Source of the DNA: Silene latifolia
Taxonomy: Eukaryota > Streptophyta > Magnoliopsida > Caryophyllales > Caryophyllaceae
Length of the DNA stretch: 64,000 nucleotides
Direction: 5' to 3'
NCBI RefSeq assembly: GCF_048544455.1
Contig: NC_133526.1
Span: 3,116,001-3,180,000 of the forward strand
The notes under the pieces are model-generated. The model was not told where the DNA came from, did no database searches, and was given only the letters and a program-made list of their open reading frames with translations. Below, in pieces: positions 46,452 through 63,793 of the stretch (its first letter is position 1; each line of letters starts with the position of its first letter). The position numbers and the translations under genes are program-made.

Positions 46452-46580
46452 ATTGTGTAAGACCGTCTTAGAGTGTGAGAAGGTTCTTTTACATGTAAAA
46501 ACACTCATTTATTGATAGGAATAAATGAGTGTTTAACCGATAAAATGGCCGTCTCAGTAAGACGGTCATATTCCACAATC
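46452..46580. mobile_element. foldback MITE, AAGACNGTCTTA type, copy 2
   Basis: TTGTGTAAGACCGTCTTAGAG pairs with CTCAGTAAGACGGTCATATTCC. The centre ACACTCATTTATTGATAGG / ATAAATGAGTGT also folds. Confidence 0.6.
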
Positions 46581-47423
46581 TGTTCAATTACAAACTTATT
46601 AGTGTTATTACTATTACTTTCCTCTCTCCATCTCCTACCCATCACCACAACCCGCCCAACTCCAGCCCTAGACCAACACAACCTGACCCCAAAACACTAG
46701 TAGTCCCTTCCCCACTTTTGAAAACATTTCACCAACTCCCGAAAACAGTCCTCCACTCCTCCACCACTTGAAACACGCTTCCTGCTCATGAACACCCCAC
46801 CCTCGGAAAATTACATTCTTTAATGATGTGTACCTACCTCTTTGCCGTAGGCAAGATTACACGAGTCTTTGATCAACTGACGTAATAGTACAAATGCACG
46901 GGCATCGCCTTATAAATCCACGAGAGAAATTTGTACCAAGGGATTTCCTATACATGGACCAAAAGCCTCCTATATCCTTAGTCCTTGCTCCTTACCATTA
47001 TCCGAATTCTCAATTTGTCATCACTCTCACAAATCCCTTGCCTTGGTCTATTTCTCTCTCGATGAGTACTTTAAATGTAATGCCATGCTGTTTCGATGAT
47101 AATACACATGTTTGAAATCTAACCAAAGAAGCATGTACATGTGACTGATAATGAAGGAGCCTTGTGAGGACCAAATCTTACAGGCAACTTTTTCGAACTT
47201 GTAATATGTGCTGGATAATACCAATGAATTCCTATTTGTACTGCACAGCAATACCGAAAGGCTCAGAGAAAAAGCAGCATAAGAAAATAAAGCTTTGGAA
47301 ACTGGTAAATTTCAGTTTTGGATTAATTTGTAGTCTAGTAAAATACAGCTGAGGCAAATTGACCTAGCGGCAGCAAATCAAGTTTAAAAAAAAGGTGATC
47401 ATATGTATTAAAGCGGACTAAAT
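46581..47423. other. gene-free spacer, 3' side of PIGW
   Basis: Short open frames on both strands without motifs. The part nearest 47423 should hold the PIGW 3' untranslated region. Confidence 0.45.
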
Positions 47424-50400
47424 CTACCAAAATTTTAACCGAATACCGCGAAAGTCTGCAGCGCCCATGATGAAACATAGAACAAGCATATACAACGTTA
47501 AGATAACCAATGCTTGAATCGAAGACACAAATAAGGTATCAAGAGACAAGTTTACCAGCCCAGTTAGGACATTTGCCTGCATAAAACAAAATTAAAGTTT
47601 TAAGTGATCAATTCATGGGATGAATAATTTTGGAAACAAATACTTGTACGAGACCGTCTCAGAAAATACCCATCTAATTAATCAAGAAATGTAAAATATT
47701 AGGAGTAATTACGACAATCTCAGAATAGTTGCTTAATATTATATGGGTATTTATGAGGGCTTCGTGCAAGACTTTCTGATTTCGAAAATAATTCAACGGT
47801 TGGGGGCAGCTCAGGGAGTAAACAGAAATGGGAATTTACCAGAAGAAATGACGCCAATAAATTTTTGTCGAAAGCTGCTTCAAGCACTGTAAAGTTACTT
47901 CCACCACTATACTCCGAGAGCATAAATATTGCAAGAACCTGCAAAGTCGGCGCAATTCAAAAGGACAATCGGCATGCATGTCAAATAAAAACACGGGAAA
48001 AAATGGTAAAATATATAAACTGAGCAAAATTTGAATGTAATTCGATTAGTTATGGGACTAAATACAGATATCTAATATGCAATATCATCGCGCACTGGTC
48101 AGACCTAAGATATATCTCAGGAACTCACGCCATGGTATTACGTCTAGGCTGCGACATGGCATTAAAACAGAGTTATCCAAGTTTCGGAGGTCACTACTAT
48201 CACAACAACTCAACACAGTTTCAAAGGGGAAGACTTGAAAATTGGAGAGCGCAACAAAGGGGAGAAAAGGAGTATGAGAGTAACGAATAAATAAGATCAA
48301 GAAAAAGAGAACTAAAGGAGTGAGAAGGATAGACAGAAAAGGGATATATGCGACTAGCAAGAAAGCAAAATGAAATCAAGATGCAATAAAACACTAATCT
48401 GGCATAAAGAAACCAGGAAGTAAGGCAGAACAGATGAGGTACCTCAAAATTTACAGCCATCACAAGCATCACATAAGCCATGTTGCACTGGAGGCAAATA
48501 TACACAATTGAAATCACATTTCAAGTAAATCTTTCTTTTAGAAAAAAGCAAAAGTGAAAGAGTTCTACATAGCAAATATACCATCCTCCGTGAAACTCTT
48601 TCCACATACTGGTCTAAAACCACAGTCAATAACCTACAAAGTTAGAAAATATTTAGCCCAATGCACAAAATTGACAAAGAAGTAAAATGTTATAAACACA
48701 ATTAACCGCCAAATTCATATACCAGAATACAAGAGAAACAAGAAAGACTCTCGTCCTTGTCTGCCGAAGTCCATCTGATGTTGAGTGATCTTTCTGGAAG
48801 AAAAGATGGTAGCCCATCTGAACACCAACCAGATACATACCCCAATATCCTACAAGAAAAATACTAATAACATAAAGTATCCAGAGATTATATTATGTAG
48901 ACTGATATACATACAGCAATAACATAGAAAATACAATGATGGGTGAATGAGAGTTGCTGATTTCTTACATACAAGAAGAAACATGAGATTTATATTATAT
49001 ATAAACAGCAAGGATAAACAGAGAAAATATGGTGATGGGTGATAATGACGCTTACCAAATATGCTATAAACTCCCTCCTTATTTTGGCTGATAATGTCTT
49101 GTCCCCTCACATCCGATAACAGATACGTATTTAATCCCTGCAACAAGAATACTTGGTAACCTGAGGGCTGATTAGTCTTTTGAGATTACAGCATGAAATA
49201 TTCAATATCCAAACATATAGGTATAAAAAAACAAGAGGAAGATATACCTATAAGAATGAGCAGACCAAATATCCCACAATACTTGGGATGAATGTTTATT
49301 GCTGAAGTCAGAAGTGCGACACCAGCAAGAGTGAAAAAGAAATTCCAATGCACACCATACTCTCCTACATGAACCTATAATGATCAGGGGATAGACAATG
49401 AATAACGCTTCATAAGAAACAGGTGTACAGCCAAAGTAAGATAGAGCATTAAGAGTCTAAACTATTAACCTCTTAGACATTGACAGCGTCTTACATGTCA
49501 TTTTAATCAAAGCAGGGGTTAATAACCAAATTTCAACCAAAGATGTCTTAATTAATTTGAGGTATCCTCACTTGAACCTTACAGGTAAGCTTGATAGGAT
49601 TACTTCAAAAATTTACATACTTAGAATGAAACTGTGGTAATTGGTAAATCTTTCACTAGAAGGATTTCTTATCCTCCTTTTCACATTCTTGCGTCTTACC
49701 AGTACAATTATCTTCAAAATTACCGAAAAGAGTAAGAGAAAAACCAAGGGAAAGTTAATTATGATCTTCACCTGGTAATCCACTCCTGCAGTTGAAACAA
49801 GACGACCTAATCCCAGCAAGATCAATGGACATGTAGACTTCAAAACAGTCTTCAATCCGCTATATTTCAGAGAAACAACAAAAGAAAATGTAAGAACTAA
49901 GAACATTAACAAATTAATGTACCTTATACTACTTTACTCCTAACAAACATTTGAATATCCTTAGGCTATTAGTATCTTCAAAAGGTAATATGTAAGCGTA
50001 GAAAATTCACAAAAAATGGTAATACTACACCATTAAATGAAATTTTATAATTTATTTTATAGGTGAATAGATATTTATTCAGTTCTTAATGTTTTTCTGC
50101 TGCTCATACCAATCTGCTTCTCATTCTAGCAATCCTTTAGTTTAATCTGCTGGTAGCCTGGTACAGTATATTTTGTAGAATTTGTACTCCCAAGTAAATG
50201 AGAAAATATTGTTTAGCTTAAGTTTCAGGTCATTTTGGACGCCATATTGCAAAGTTTAGCAATGACAAACAACTTACCTAGAATGAATGTTGCGTGCTTG
50301 ACGTGAAACAATAGCATTGGCTAGCACAAATGAACCAACTCCCAAATCCATCTGATGCAATTATATTACGGAGAATTCAGTTTGATGGAGGCAAAACTGG

Positions 50401-53400
50401 ACCTCACCCACTCACTTGTGCCATTTCTCTTTAGATGACAACTAATTTGTAAAGATCAAGCTACATAAAGCACAACACTCACCCAACCAGTTCCATAGGT
50501 CTCTGCCTTTGCATATCTTCGAGGAAATATTTTAAAATCAACAGCAAGTATACATATACATGTAAGTAACATCTGCAGCAATTATCCTTGTGAGACAAAA
50601 GAGAATCCTATGAGAACAATTAATTGTAGTGGAGTAAAGATTTGGCAGCGATTGAGAGCAATATAATTGTACTGAGGCAAGATGTGTACCGTAATAACTC
50701 TAAATGATGAAATACTTCTTTTGATGGAGTCATGTGTTTGAAGGATTTGCTTAGAATCAGAGGTGCTATATCTGTTTCATACACAGAAGGAATAGGGAAT
50801 TATGTCTTAATCGATAACAAGAGAGATCAGAGATGTTTTTGTGGCACAATAGTTACCTTTTCACTAAAATATGGATGAGAAGAAACAAAGTCAGCACTAG
50901 AGCTAGTATGTTTGTCCATCCTGACAAAACCTGGAAAACAATACTAAGTACCCATCTGACACGAAAATATACTTCACCATTGAGATTGTACAAGTTCACA
51001 CACAAAAATAGATTCCAAACCAGAAAGAATGACTGAAACCAGCCACTCTACATGACAAAACTACGCATCCTGAGATTCCTGACACTCTGATTTGATTGAC
51101 TGATTGTGGCACATTTTTATGAGACACAGCAAGATGAAAGCATTAATGTCAAATTGTGGGGACAAGTATGTTATGTATGGTGAAATAGCTATTATACATG
51201 CATTAGAAAAAAATTAACGAAAACACCATTGAGAGGCAATGTCTATAACATCAGAAGTTTTTAAATTGCTATATAGCGAACCACAGCAAGCAGACCAGAT
51301 CTCTTATTAAACAGCAATCTTGAAGACGACAACTCAAGTGGGATAAAACAAAATAAACTATCAGCAATGATTGAACTACAAATAAAGGCAGTCCTTATTA
51401 TGATGGCCCAAGGAGCGACAAAAGAATTATTTGATTTGTACGCGAATTTTTATGGCAAACTTACAGTGAGAATTAAAAGAGAAGGAATGAGAATGAACGT
51501 AAAGTCTAAACCCATTGAAGACATGTATGCACTGAAACTCTTTGCAATCTTTGTATCATTATCATCCTTCTTCGACGACTTCGAGGAAGCTTCAAAACCT
51601 GAAGAATAAGGATCAGTCATCTGGTTTTTTGGTTTGCACAGCAATAAAATAAAATAAAAAAAAACTAATATATTGCCAGTCGACTGTACATATTAGGAAA
51701 AATCTTTTGTACTATCCAGGTGGTGTCATTTTGTACCTAAGGCAAACAACTTTGGACTTGAATAAACGTAGAAAAAAAAAAGTGATCACATAACTTACAT
51801 TGTAAGATAAATAAAAGTGTAAGGAAATATGCAAACAATCTTGTTCAAAGATACTACGATAAGCTTGCAACTACTCCCTCCATTTCTTCATGTTTTTCCC
51901 AATTTTCTAAATTCCCCTCCCATATTTTGAAAGTGATAAGAACAGGGTGAAAAGGAGGGAAGTAGAAGTCATACTGCAGATAGAACAAGAATAGGGACAA
52001 TTCATGATAACTTTTAATCTGCCTCGTAACAGAATAGTGTCCTTACTTAGCATAATTAGAGTATTTTCTTAGCAAGGAGAATATTCTTGAAACAAGGAGT
52101 ATTATATGAAAAACAAAGGCATAGAAGAAAAGATTGAGGTTGCCTGGTAACTCATAAATCACAACTCTTGCATACCGCAAAAATTGGAGTAGGGAACATG
52201 AGTTCCTTTATTTACCTCTTACAAGGCAAAGTAAAATCATTTCAACATAAGAAATATTTGAAAGAAATATGACATTGAACCTTTCCTCCCTCCCATCTCC
52301 TTCCTCCTCTTTTGTATCCAATCAAAGGGTGAGGGTTCAACCGCAGCAGTTACAGCCACATATATAACCATCTAGGGTTTCTTCATATCAGAGGTAATTA
52401 AAATATTGTAATTTGTAAGCCATGGTCCCAGGCTCCCAGCAAAGGATACCTTATCAGTATAACTATGCAATTAGCACTACACCCTGAGTAACAGGAAGCA
52501 ATTACATGGGGAATGACAGCCAGTACATCAACATTCCAAATCATCCTGAAAGCCACTCAGCTCTCTCCAAATGAGGGTGTCTCTCCAACTAAAATATTTT
52601 CAAATCCCCTTCTCAAACCCTAGATGAGGGATGTGTGGAAGGTAATGATATGATTCGAAATACTAACGTCTGAAATTATATAACCTACTACATTTTACTA
52701 AAATTACTCCCGCAATAATCAGAAAGATGCACCATGAGTCCATGACACAAAGCCTTGAGATTAGCAGGCATCAAACAGAATGCTACCTGGCAAAATCTCT
52801 TCTCGTTCATAAAGCGCTAAATTACTGAGGAACATAATTTAACATTTAGCAATAGACTCAACTTTGTCCCAACTCCCAAAGTCCCAATAGTATACGGAAG
52901 TTCAAACTCAAAACTCTACACCAAGGTTGCCTACTTAATAATGACAACGCCACCTCTAATACGCAATACACTCTTATTCTTATAGAGTGTCTGTCATAGT
53001 GATTTTAACTAGGCGTCTAGGCGTCATGATAAAATATGCTTTAACCAATTCACGATTCACAACTCGCTTGGGATCAATAAAATCCGGCAACGTAGTTCAA
53101 CACCAACGCATACCAGTAGGCTTACAGAGAACGGCCTACGTGTAGAAAGTCAGTAGGCTTACACTAGTCGCATTTCATCACACATTCATCAACATAAAAT
53201 ACTACAATATAGCACAAATTAAAGCAGCAAAACTAATCACAAAAATGATCATGCTAAAGAGCAGTAAAAAAGCATACCAGGCACGTAATTAAATGCAAAC
53301 GAACGCCGAAATAGCACAATCACCTGAAAATTAGGCCAAAAAACACAAAAACAGCAAATAATAGGTTTAAATTGCGAAGGTAAAAAAAAAACTGTAATTC

Positions 53401-53614
53401 GAGTAATTGATGGATAAACTCACAGGAATTACTGTAGCGAGGGATAAAATCTCGAGCATTGAGGATCCAGCTAAGTTGCTGACAAATCTGGAAGAATTGC
53501 AGTTACAATCGAGTAAATTAAAGACACGAAATTACACTAATTTGATGAAAAATAGGGGAGAAAAAGAAGAAATGATTACTGTTGTTTGAGGAGCTTGTTA
53601 GGGTTGATCGCCAT
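47424..53614 (-). CDS. PIGW: GPI-anchor inositol acyltransferase (PIGW/GWT1 family), 464 aa, 16 exons
   Basis: Acylates the inositol of GlcN-PI, an early step of GPI-anchor synthesis, in the ER membrane. Exons in coding order: 53614-53580, 53487-53424, 53323-53278, 51598-51465, 50930-50857, 50771-50690, 50572-50483, 50351-50278, 49859-49772, 49374-49248, 49160-49056, 48849-48723, 48633-48582, 48487-48443, 47938-47840, 47576-47424. All junctions are GT-AG and the phases close exactly on a 465-codon frame. Family signatures seen are [12 protein letters not shown] (13-24), [70 protein letters not shown] and the late [18 protein letters not shown]. Many hydrophobic segments fit a multi-pass protein. 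Length is normal. The start is the first ATG upstream of the conserved N-terminus and in frame. Intron 3 (1679 bp) holds a small Stowaway-like piece. Confidence 0.96.
51874..51962. mobile_element. short Stowaway-like piece in PIGW intron 3
   Basis: CTCCCTCCATTTCTTCATG on the left and AAAAGGAGGGAAG on the right with TA nearby, 89 bp, internally deleted. Confidence 0.5.
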
Positions 53615-53820
53615 TGTTGCTGAAGAATCCATTGACGAAGGAGATAACGACGACGACGACAATACAGTTGTTTTCTGAGCTGACTGTTTGCAGGTTTCGA
53701 ATTTTTATAAATTCTGGTTTCGCTGATGAAGTACTCCATTATTGACTGTATTTTATTACTCCGAATGAGAGTGGTTTATTATTATCAAACGGAAATAATA
53801 GGTGTTTGAAATGTTAATTA

Positions 53821-54195
53821 CCGGATTTGTAAATATCGTCGACGTTTTCATTCCAAAAGACGATAATGCCCTTTGCATAATTACACTATTTTCTCTCTCT
53901 AAACAATTTTCTCTCAAATTCTACTAAAAATCAACTACATTTCGATCTCTCATTGTATTAAACCAATTAAAAGATGTTAGAAATTAACGCACATCGACTA
54001 GAAAACTTAAATAAATTTAAAAAATCGGCAAATAAACCTATTAAACACGGTTTTTTTTAAAAAAAAATGAACTAGTTCATCGACTAAATGTTGAGATTCA
54101 ACAATCGACCACGGACCAAACGTTGAAAACCAGCGTTTGCCGTGGTCCAAACGTGGGAAACTAACGTTGGAATCCCACGTTTGGCCACGGATAAA

Positions 54196-54227
<32 letters not shown>

Positions 54228-54638
54228 AATTTAAAAAAAAATTTAAAAAAAAAAAAAAAAAAATCTCCGTGGCCAAACGTGGGATTCCAACGTTTGGACC
54301 ACGGCCAACGTTGGTTTCCCACGTTTGGACCACGGCAAACGTTGATTTCCAACGTTTGGTCCATGGCTGAACGTTAGATCTCAAAGTTTGGTCCATGGTT
54401 CAACCTTGGGGTATAAATTTCAGATTTACGCAAATAATTAACAATATGTTATTTACAAAATTAATGTCATGAACTAATTAGGCTGACATATTGTTAATTG
54501 TTGTTGTTGTTGTTTTTAATTTAGTTGAGTTTGAGAGAAATTTTTTTAGAGAGAGAAAGTCAAAAGGGCAGTCATCGTCTTTTTTATGAAAAACGTCGTC
54601 GATATTTACTAAAACGTCGTCGATATAAATCAGCCCCC
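53821..54638. mobile_element. large foldback MITE upstream of PIGW, 818 bp
   Basis: Flanked by GTTAATTA at 53813-53820 and 54639-54646. Outer arms share AAATATCGTCGACG / CGTCGTCGATATTT, AAAAGACGATAATGCCCTTT / GGGCAGTCATCGTC and TTCTCTCTCTAAAC / TTTAGAGAGAGAAA. The inner arms (54109-54191, 54265-54366) are nearly perfect inverses built from CGTGGTCCAAACGT-type units, separated by a T-run facing A-runs. The 8-bp duplication suggests hAT affinity. No coding. The element starts about 207 bp upstream of the PIGW ATG. Confidence 0.8.
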
Positions 54639-54859
54639 GTTAATTATCGAGACAGAGGGCGTATATTCGTGACAAACTAACAATTACGTGGAGAGAGATA
54701 TTTATCTAATTATATAATGTCGATCAATATGTTCGAGTAATCGTTTTTTGGGTAGGTTGCTCCATTGTTGTTGAAGGTATTTTGTTAATGTGTTGTTTCC
54801 TTGTTTGGAAAAAAGTGGCAGGTTATATATTTAAATGTAACCATAGTCCATAAATAGTA

Positions 54860-55174
54860 CTCCCTCCAATTCGTTATAATGTTCCCCTTTGTCTTTGGCA
54901 CGATACTTAAGGAATACTATTAAAAATGAATAAAGGACATTGGTGGAGTTGGTGCTAGGAGAGAGAGATAAATTATTAGGAGTTAAATAAGGAGTTGTGG
55001 GGGTCAAAACATTAAGAAAAGTAATAAAATAGGAGTAAAAGAGTTGTGTGGGGTTTGGTGATAGGAAAGAGTGATGAATAAAATAAGAGTAAAAGTTACC
55101 AAAAAAGGAAAGGGGAACATTACTTGAATAATCCGTTTCGGGAAAGAGGGAACATTATAGCGAATAAGAGGGAG
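54860..55174. mobile_element. Stowaway-type MITE
   Basis: Ends CTCCCTCCAATTCGTTATAA and TTATAGCGAATAAGAGGGAG, TA duplication. Same subfamily as 10154-10467. Confidence 0.88.
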
Positions 55175-55189
55175 TATATGGAGGACTTA

Positions 55190-55502
55190 GAGCATCCGCA
55201 AAGGTGAGATGCCCCATATTTTATCTATCTTTCTCTTATTCGTCCACCTCATTTTCCACTAACTTTTCATCTACCCTCCCCCAATTTAAATCTTCATCTA
55301 TGCAACAATGAGGTTCCCCAACAATATTAATTTACAACTAAAAATTTGGGAACCTCCCAAAAAATATACAAATTACCTTTACTTTTTCTTTGGGACCTCC
55401 CCTAAAAACAGTAGAACCTCGGGTATTTGCAATAGTGAGAATTCACATTTGATGAAAGAGAAGACATTTGGGAAGGTAGGTTCCCCACCTTTGCGGATGC
55501 TC
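55190..55502. mobile_element. PIF/Harbinger-like MITE, 313 bp
   Basis: Inverted ends GAGCATCCGCAAAGGTGAG and CACCTTTGCGGATGCTC with a perfect TTA duplication (55187-55189, 55503-55505). Confidence 0.87.
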
Positions 55503-55525
55503 TTAAGCATAGTATGGAGGGAGTT

Positions 55526-55775
55526 TACAACCAGTTGTATAATAGCATTGTACAACCACCTCAAAGTTGTTGAGCTCTTACACAAAGTTGTTGAGCAATT
55601 TTACAAGTTATTGAGCTATGTTACGAAGTTATTATTGAGTTTAATAATTATTCTGTTAAGCTCAATAACTTTGTACCATAGCTCGATAATTTTGTTAATA
55701 AAACTCGACAACTTTGTAACAAAGGCTCAACTATATTAAATAAATTGTATATACAACCAGTTGTATAATACATTA
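55526..55775. repeat. repeat unit with CAACCAGTTGTATAAT at both ends
   Basis: TACAACCAGTTGTATAATA occurs at 55526 and 55751 in direct orientation and is itself palindromic (TACAACCAGTTGTA). Between them are diverged tandem CAAAGTTGTTGAGCTC / AAGTTATTGAGCTATG units. May be a transposon of unknown type. Confidence 0.5.
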
Positions 55776-55835
55776 ACTGCACCGACCACCACTCATATAT
55801 TTCTAAGAGTTATTTCATTCTTTCCAAATTAAATA

Positions 55836-56121
55836 CTCCCTCCAATTTTCTTTTATCTTCCCCTTTCTTTTGGGCACAAAAATTAAGAAAGGGGAAGAAA
55901 GAAGGAATAAAGTATTGTAAGTTGTGAAATTTAAAGGGGAGAGAAAATAATAAAAAATGAATAATGAATAAAGAATAGATAAAGTAATGAGAGTTGTTGA
56001 TTTATTAGGAGAGAGAAATTAATAAAAAAAATGAATGAAACTTATCAAAAAAGGAAAGAGGGAAGATAATCAAACTTGGGTAAAAAAGAAAAAAGGAAAG
56101 ATAATAGGAAATTGGAGAGAG
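55836..56121. mobile_element. Stowaway-type MITE
   Basis: Ends CTCCCTCCAATTTTCTTTTA and AGGAAATTGGAGAGAG with TA duplication. The interior is purine-rich on the right half. Confidence 0.75.
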
Positions 56122-57087
56122 TACAATGTATATTTTGGCAAATACCCTTGCCAATTGGGCTTTTATCCAAAATTAATCCACTTCACTTGGTTGACCACTA
56201 TTGAAGTTCTGAAATTGTTAACGGGTTATATCAACTCGAGAAGGTGCTTCTTGATTCAACATAAAGCCTTGAGCATTTGTACTTGGTCACAATGTCACAT
56301 CATCAATTGACTTCTCTTTTTGAATAGTTTGACTTGTCTCGGCAAATTCAAGAATAAAAGTCGTCTTCCTGCGAATAATCACACAGATTCGTAGTAAACC
56401 GTAAAGAAGGGAAATATAAAGTAAAACGCACTAAAAATACCGGAAACTAGTACGAGTACAATATTACGGAGATAAGTATATGAAATATAGGTAAAATAAT
56501 CACTTATCAGTTAGCTGGATAGGTGAAACGGAGTACTAAAAAAGAAGGGTGAATCCCATTTCACGTAACCGTCCATGTGACGGTTTGAGTAGAGAATCGT
56601 CCAGCAAAATAACGGTTTTTTACCCTTTTTCAGGCCTCAATTTGCTAAGAAAAACAAAATTAATCAGGGAATTCCATAAAAACTACCAAGTCAAAACACA
56701 AATTCGTACTCCATATTTGATTCATAACAAAACGAAATAAATTAAGAAAAATAACTAGTACTCCGTATACAAAGATTGGGCCAGCGGCCAGCCTGATATC
56801 TCCAAGTGCTCGCAGTGGCAGGAAATGAATGCAAGGATTGACACCTTCGAAGTTTGGAAGCGCTCCAAATCGAAAGTTCAACTAGAAAGGATCTAATTGC
56901 CTAAACACATCAAGCTACATACAGTTACAACAGCAAAAAGAACTACTTTCCCTTACAACAGCCTACTTTTACAACACATTGGCTCTTTTAGGATACATGG
57001 ACGGGATTAGGGGGAAAAAAAAAAGCCGCGTAGAACTAGAAATCTAGAATCGGTGAGTCACGTCTGCTCACATCTTGCTAGTGAACA
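56122..57087. other. spacer, 3' side of HEMC
   Basis: No further gene. The last 200-300 bases probably include the HEMC 3' untranslated region. A minus-strand open frame (56660-56881) has no motif. Confidence 0.45.
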
Positions 57088-61918
<4,831 letters not shown>

Positions 61919-62645
61919 TGATAAATTGAAACAAGATTCAATTGAATTGATTAGATTTGAAGGAGATAGATAGAGAGGAAATGGGGGGAAGTTGCAAGTA
62001 CTCAAGTTTGTTGATGTTGAAGATAAGAACTTTGATCTTGTAGACTTTTTTAATTTGTCAGAATTGGATGAAAGGGTACGGGTGTGGGTCTACCTCGTCT
62101 AGCTCCTCTCTATAGGTATGGCCGTATCGACATGCTAGACCTCTCAAACGGGTTGGATAAGCCGGATTTTGAATCAGGTGATAATAATGTGATATGGGTT
62201 AGGTTGAATGGAGGTCGGGGGCGATGAATTTGAGTTACTCGTTTGTATTGTTCTTTAGTGCGCTCATTTGAAAAAAAAAAAAAAGTTATATATATAAAGT
62301 GATAACTCCTTATTCTCCAAGAAATCTATTCATACCAATATCTACCTACCATAATTACATTTGTTCCAAATATTCATTATTTATTCCATTTGTTTTATTT
62401 TAATAATATTTCTAATGTTAACTGCCATAAATGTCATATGATTTGATTTTATAAATGTCTTTGCGATTTAAAATATAAAAATTATTACTAGTTATCTAAA
62501 TCTAGGAAATATTATTAAAAGGCTATCCTAAAAATATCACGTACACAATAACAATGTGACTTGGCAAACTAATATAACATGGAATACCAATTTATTATTA
62601 TATTGCATTAATTTAATTCAATTATTTCCTTTAAAAATCCATCCA
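61919..62645. other. upstream region of HEMC
   Basis: The HEMC leader and promoter should lie here, on the minus strand. TTATATATATAACTTTT-like sequence near 62285-62300 is a weak TATA candidate, far (about 370 bp) from the ATG. No other gene. Confidence 0.4.
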
Positions 62646-63261
62646 TCCCCCTTATACTAAAAGAATAAGAAAACTAAAAATTTTCCCGCCTAAATGTTTT
62701 TAGCTAGAAATTGGGCCTAACTTTATCTAGATATGTATTGGACCTAATATATGGCTTTTATGTGTCACGGTATCTTATCAAACATCGCAGCTTTTATAGT
62801 TGGGTCAAATATATTTTATACATTATTATCTCATTAATCTAATATATATATCTTAAATGTCGTAAATATTATATTTAAAACGTATGCAGATTTTGCTCAT
62901 ATTATTAAAATCATTGTGTGCTTTTTACTTTTTTATACTTTAAATTTTTTACTCCGTTTAAATTATTACTCTGTATATTGTAAAAAAATTACAAAAATAG
63001 TTTTATACTTCAAATGCGTAAAAATAAGCATAAGTTTTTGTAATTAAACTAAAAATCTTATTTTTTTAATCATAAAATTATTCCGAGTAAAAATGTAAAA
63101 TTCGCTGTATTTTAATTCTTACTATTTTTTACACATTAACAATTGTAGATAATTAAAAATAAAACTCAAAGTTTATTTATATATTATTATTAGCTCTAAT
63201 TTTTAAGTTCTCTACACATGACAATCTAAAATACCGTGCATTCGCACGGGTTCTACACTAG
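62646..63261 (+). mobile_element. non-autonomous Helitron, 616 bp
   Basis: Starts A|TCCCCCTTATACTAAAAG with TTTTCCCGCC downstream. Ends with hairpin CCGTGCATTCGCACGG then GTTCTACACTAG|T. No target duplication, insertion between A and T. Shares its 5' end with 4141-4537 and 35564-35939. No coding. Confidence 0.85.
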
Positions 63262-63793
63262 TATTCCATTAGCTTTAAATTTAATTAACTCAAAAAAAAC
63301 TACAATAAAAAAATACGGATTAACTATAAGTTAATACTTTCAAGATATTTCATATGGAGTAGTATTATATGTATTCGAAATAAAAAAACTGAATACATGA
63401 GAAAATAAGAACGAAGAAAAATAAATGAAGTTAAAAACAAAATAAAATAAAATTGTATTGTCACTAATCACTACTTTTTTTTTTGAAAGGCACTAATTCA
63501 CTATTATTGTTACTATAAAAAAAAATATACTATAATTAATCGACAAATGAGTATTAAAGATCATCTAAAATATTTTCTTAGGAAAATATAAAATATATGA
63601 AAAAGAAAATATTTATTTAATTTAAGTAATTTACAAACAAATTTTGTAAATACTAAGTGAAATTAAACACTAATAATGGAATTATAATCCCAGTATCGTC
63701 TTTCAAAAAATAGTTTTATTTAGTTTGCATGACTCTGATATCATGCTAAACGATGAAAAAGTTGTATGTTGAAAGATCATTATTGCATTACAC
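63262..63793. other. gene-free spacer
   Basis: A-rich and T-rich sequence, no gene or bounded element. Confidence 0.5.

Noticed and set aside
54137-54396. Open frames on both strands with Phe and Lys runs
   Set aside because: They are the two faces of the foldback element's arms and its T/A loop.
55308-55739. 143-residue plus-strand open frame
   Set aside because: It runs from inside one MITE through its end into a neighbouring repeat; no motif, no homologous look.
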